From: Heterostelium multicystogenum
Lineage: Eukaryota > Evosea > Eumycetozoa > Acytosteliales > Acytosteliaceae
NCBI GenBank assembly: GCA_003667245.1
Contig: RCNN01000088.1
Span: 61,795 to 125,794 of the forward strand
Reading direction: 5' to 3'
Length of the DNA stretch: 64,000 bases
Under the pieces are notes generated by a model that saw only the letters and a program-made list of their open reading frames with translations, did no database searches and was not told the origin of the DNA. Below are positions 61,881 through 64,000 of this stretch, one piece after another. Each line of letters starts with the position of its first letter. Positions within the stretch are counted from its first letter, which is position 1. The translations under genes were made by a program, and so were the position numbers.

Positions 61881-64000
61881 ATGGGTAAAGAATTGATAAA
61901 AGAGGACGATGGTCCAAAGAAGATGTATGTTGCTTATATTATTGTAGGTTAATCATTAAATTCAAAATAAACTAACATATTTTAAATGTATTATTTATTT
62001 ATACAAAAGTGGACATATTCAATTTGGTATATTGTCACCCGATGATATGATTAGTTTATCACATGTTGAGATTATAAATAGAGAGTTGTTCGATCAGTCA
62101 AATAGGGGACCAATGCAATATGGTTGTTTAGATAATAGACTGGGTACCTCTGATAAATCTGTCATCTGTCGTACATGTGGATTGAGCATCGTGGACTGTG
62201 TCGGACATTTTGGTTACATAAAGCTACAACTGCCTGTCTTTCACATTGGTTACTTTCAAAAACATTACAAACATATTACAAATGATATGTAAAGTAAGTG
62301 TAGTCTATTTCGACGTTTCTGCTTCTGCTCTGCTAAGTAGTGGTCGGTCATGTTGTGGATAAAGATACTGACATACATTGATTTCATTGCGTAAACTCTC
62401 AGAATTGCTCAGGTATCTTATTGGATGAAAATCAGAAAACAACGTTCTTGAGAAAGATTAGAAATAAGAAATTGGATGTACTGCAGAGAAGAGCGTTACT
62501 AAAGAAGATATATACAGAGTGCAGAAAGAAGAAACTGTGTCCTCATTGCAATGGTGTGCAGGGATCGGTGAAGAAGGTCTCTGCGCTCAAGTTGGTACAC
62601 GAGAGATACAAGGGAAAGAACGACGAATACATTAGAGACTTTTTAAATAACTTTGACGAGGCGATCAAGCATAATTCAGAGATGAAGGCCCACATCAAAA
62701 AGGCGCAGGAGGATCTCAATCCTCTCGTGGTTCTCAACCTCTTTAAAAAGATCACCGCTCAGGACACGGAGCTGCTCGACATGAGTCCTGAGCTGGGCCG
62801 ACCCGAGCGGCTGATTCTTACTCATTTGCTCGTCCCGCCAGTCTCCATCAGACCATCCGTGCCAATGGACGGAGGCTCGGGTTCCAACGAAGACGATTTG
62901 ACAATGAAGCTTTCGGATATCCTACACATCAACGAGAACATAAGGACCAATGTCGACAAGATGGAAATGGTTGCAATCATGGAAGATTGGGACTATCTTC
63001 AAGCAAGTTGTGCAATCTATATTAACAGTGAGTTGCCCGGACTGCCGCTACAGATGAAACCACAGAAGCCGATTCGTGGTCTTTCACAGCGTCTCAAGGG
63101 TAAGACAGGACGTTTCCGTGGTAATCTCTCAGGTAAGCGTGTGGATTTCTCTGGACGTACTGTAATTTCACCAGACCCCAACTTGAATATCGACGAAGTA
63201 GCTGTCCCTCACTTGATTGCACTTACAATGACATATCCAGAGCGTGTAGCTGAATACAATCTGACAAGACTTCAAAAATACGTCATCAATGGACCTGACA
63301 AGCATCCAGGTGCCAACTACATCATCTACCCAGATGGAGAGAAGAAGTGGCTGAAGTATGGTAATCGTGAGAAACTTGCTGCTGAATTGAAGCCAGGTGA
63401 TATTGTCGAGCGTCACATCATTGACGGTGACGTTGTTTTGTTCAATCGTCAGCCATCCCTCCATAAGCTTTCTATTATGGCACACAAGGCCCGTGTAATG
63501 CCATGGCGTAACACTTCGTTTCAACGAGTGTGTATGTACACCTTACAATGCAGATTTTGACGGTGACGAAATGAATCTTCATCTTCCACAAACAGAAGAA
63601 GCACGTGCCGAAGCTCTTATTCTTATGGGTGTCACTAACAATCTGATTACCCCACGTAACGGAGAGCCTCTTGTCGCTGCCACTCAGGATTTCTTGACCT
63701 CGTCCTACCTCATCTCCAGACGTGATGCTTTCTACGATCGTGCAAGATTCGCATACATGTGTACTCACTTTGCTGATGCCTACGAACACATCGATTTGCC
63801 TCCTCCAACTATCATGAAACCTATCGAACTTTGGACTGGTAAACAACTGTTTGAAGTTCTTTTGCGTCCATCTGTAAAGTCCCACGTATTGGTCCAACTT
63901 TGAAAACTAAATCTAGAACCTATGAAAAGAATCTCTATATGTGTCCACGTGATGGATACGTATATTTCAGAAACAGTGAATTGATGTGCGGTTCCATCGA
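61881..64000 (+). CDS. polr3a: RNA polymerase III largest subunit RPC1/POLR3A (3' part outside window)
   Basis: Exons deduced: 61881-61924 ([14 protein letters not shown]), 62010-62293, and 62403 to the window end. Pol III features include [12 protein letters not shown], the zinc-binding [67 protein letters not shown] and the catalytic metal site [12 protein letters not shown] at about 63550. It is the [10 protein letters not shown] subunit of the polymerase that makes tRNA and 5S rRNA. Frames break at 62280-62282 (one A too many; correction gives TMICK), at 63510-63511 (one A too many; correction gives [13 protein letters not shown]) and near 63873. Because this gene is essential and these are homopolymer changes, they are almost certainly sequence errors. 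About half the protein is present. Confidence 0.96.
61925..62009 (+). other. RPC1 intron 1
   Basis: GTATGT donor and CAAAAG acceptor. It joins DDGPKK to IGHIQFGIL through a split Ile codon. Confidence 0.88.
62294..62402 (+). other. RPC1 intron 2
   Basis: GTAAGT donor and CTCTCAG acceptor. It joins ICK to NCSGILLDE. Confidence 0.88.

Noticed and set aside
1..64000. CRISPR arrays, rRNA genes, bacterial operons, prophage or LTR/non-LTR retrotransposons
   Set aside because: No regularly spaced repeats, no rRNA-like sequence, no reverse transcriptase or integrase motifs, and gene structure is eukaryotic throughout.

Overview
The window is nuclear DNA of a dictyostelid social amoeba (Amoebozoa). 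The evidence is the strong A+T richness of the intergenic DNA and third codon positions, short AT-rich GT..AG introns (about 55-190 bp), CAA/TTG and TAA microsatellites, Asn/Gln/His-rich coding tracts, and gene families typical of the group: MEGAP-type F-BAR/RhoGAP, G8-domain secreted proteins, colossin-like SdrD_B/Cna_B proteins, hybrid histidine kinases, and F-box/LRR-like and ankyrin-family-like proteins. I cannot name the species.

Layout. 1-282: tail of a membrane protein. 600-2435 (-): single-pass cell-surface protein. 6590-9914 (+): F-BAR/RhoGAP. 10718-14143 (+): secreted G8/CEMIP-like protein. 14825-16690 (+): LMBRD1 lysosomal cobalamin protein. 17042-17720 (-): 149-residue orphan in four exons. 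22380-23759 (+): orphan in four exons. 24007-24697 (-): small secreted protein. 25344-29338 (-): colossin-like secreted protein. 30728-31516 (-): Ras-family GTPase. 34382-37032 (+): TPR plus SGNH-like fusion. 38084-40231 (+): major facilitator. 40779-41612 (-): cytochrome c oxidase Vb-type subunit. 42678-45032 (+): HTH protein with a very large His/Gln tail. 45579-46780 (+): dual-specificity phosphatase. 47009-47890 (-): stand-alone CRAL-TRIO/BCH protein. 48950-49740 (+): acidic Gln-rich orphan. 53083-57062 (+): hybrid histidine kinase. 57539-59035 (+): F-box/LRR-like. 59203-61406 (-): dictyostelid ankyrin-family-like protein. 61881 to the end (+): RNA polymerase III largest subunit.

Many genes are interrupted by single-base frameshifts. 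The universally essential Pol III subunit is hit at least three times. In it, in the Ras gene and in the transporter, removing one base from a homopolymer restores the conserved family sequence. I therefore read most breaks as assembly errors and annotate whole gene spans instead of calling pseudogenes. Intron and exon limits were deduced by hand from GT..AG signals, reading phase and protein-family continuity.

This is ordinary chromosomal housekeeping and signalling territory, not an operon-like system. Themes are cell surface and extracellular matrix (five predicted secreted or surface proteins), small-GTPase and phospho-signalling (RhoGAP, Ras, DUSP, histidine kinase), and transport. The least explained items are the His/Gln-rich HTH protein, the TPR-SGNH fusion, the colossin-like protein with a bacterial-looking central domain, a pair of tandem hairpins after lmbrd1, twin perfect palindromes before the acidic orphan, and a GC-rich island upstream of the Ras gene.
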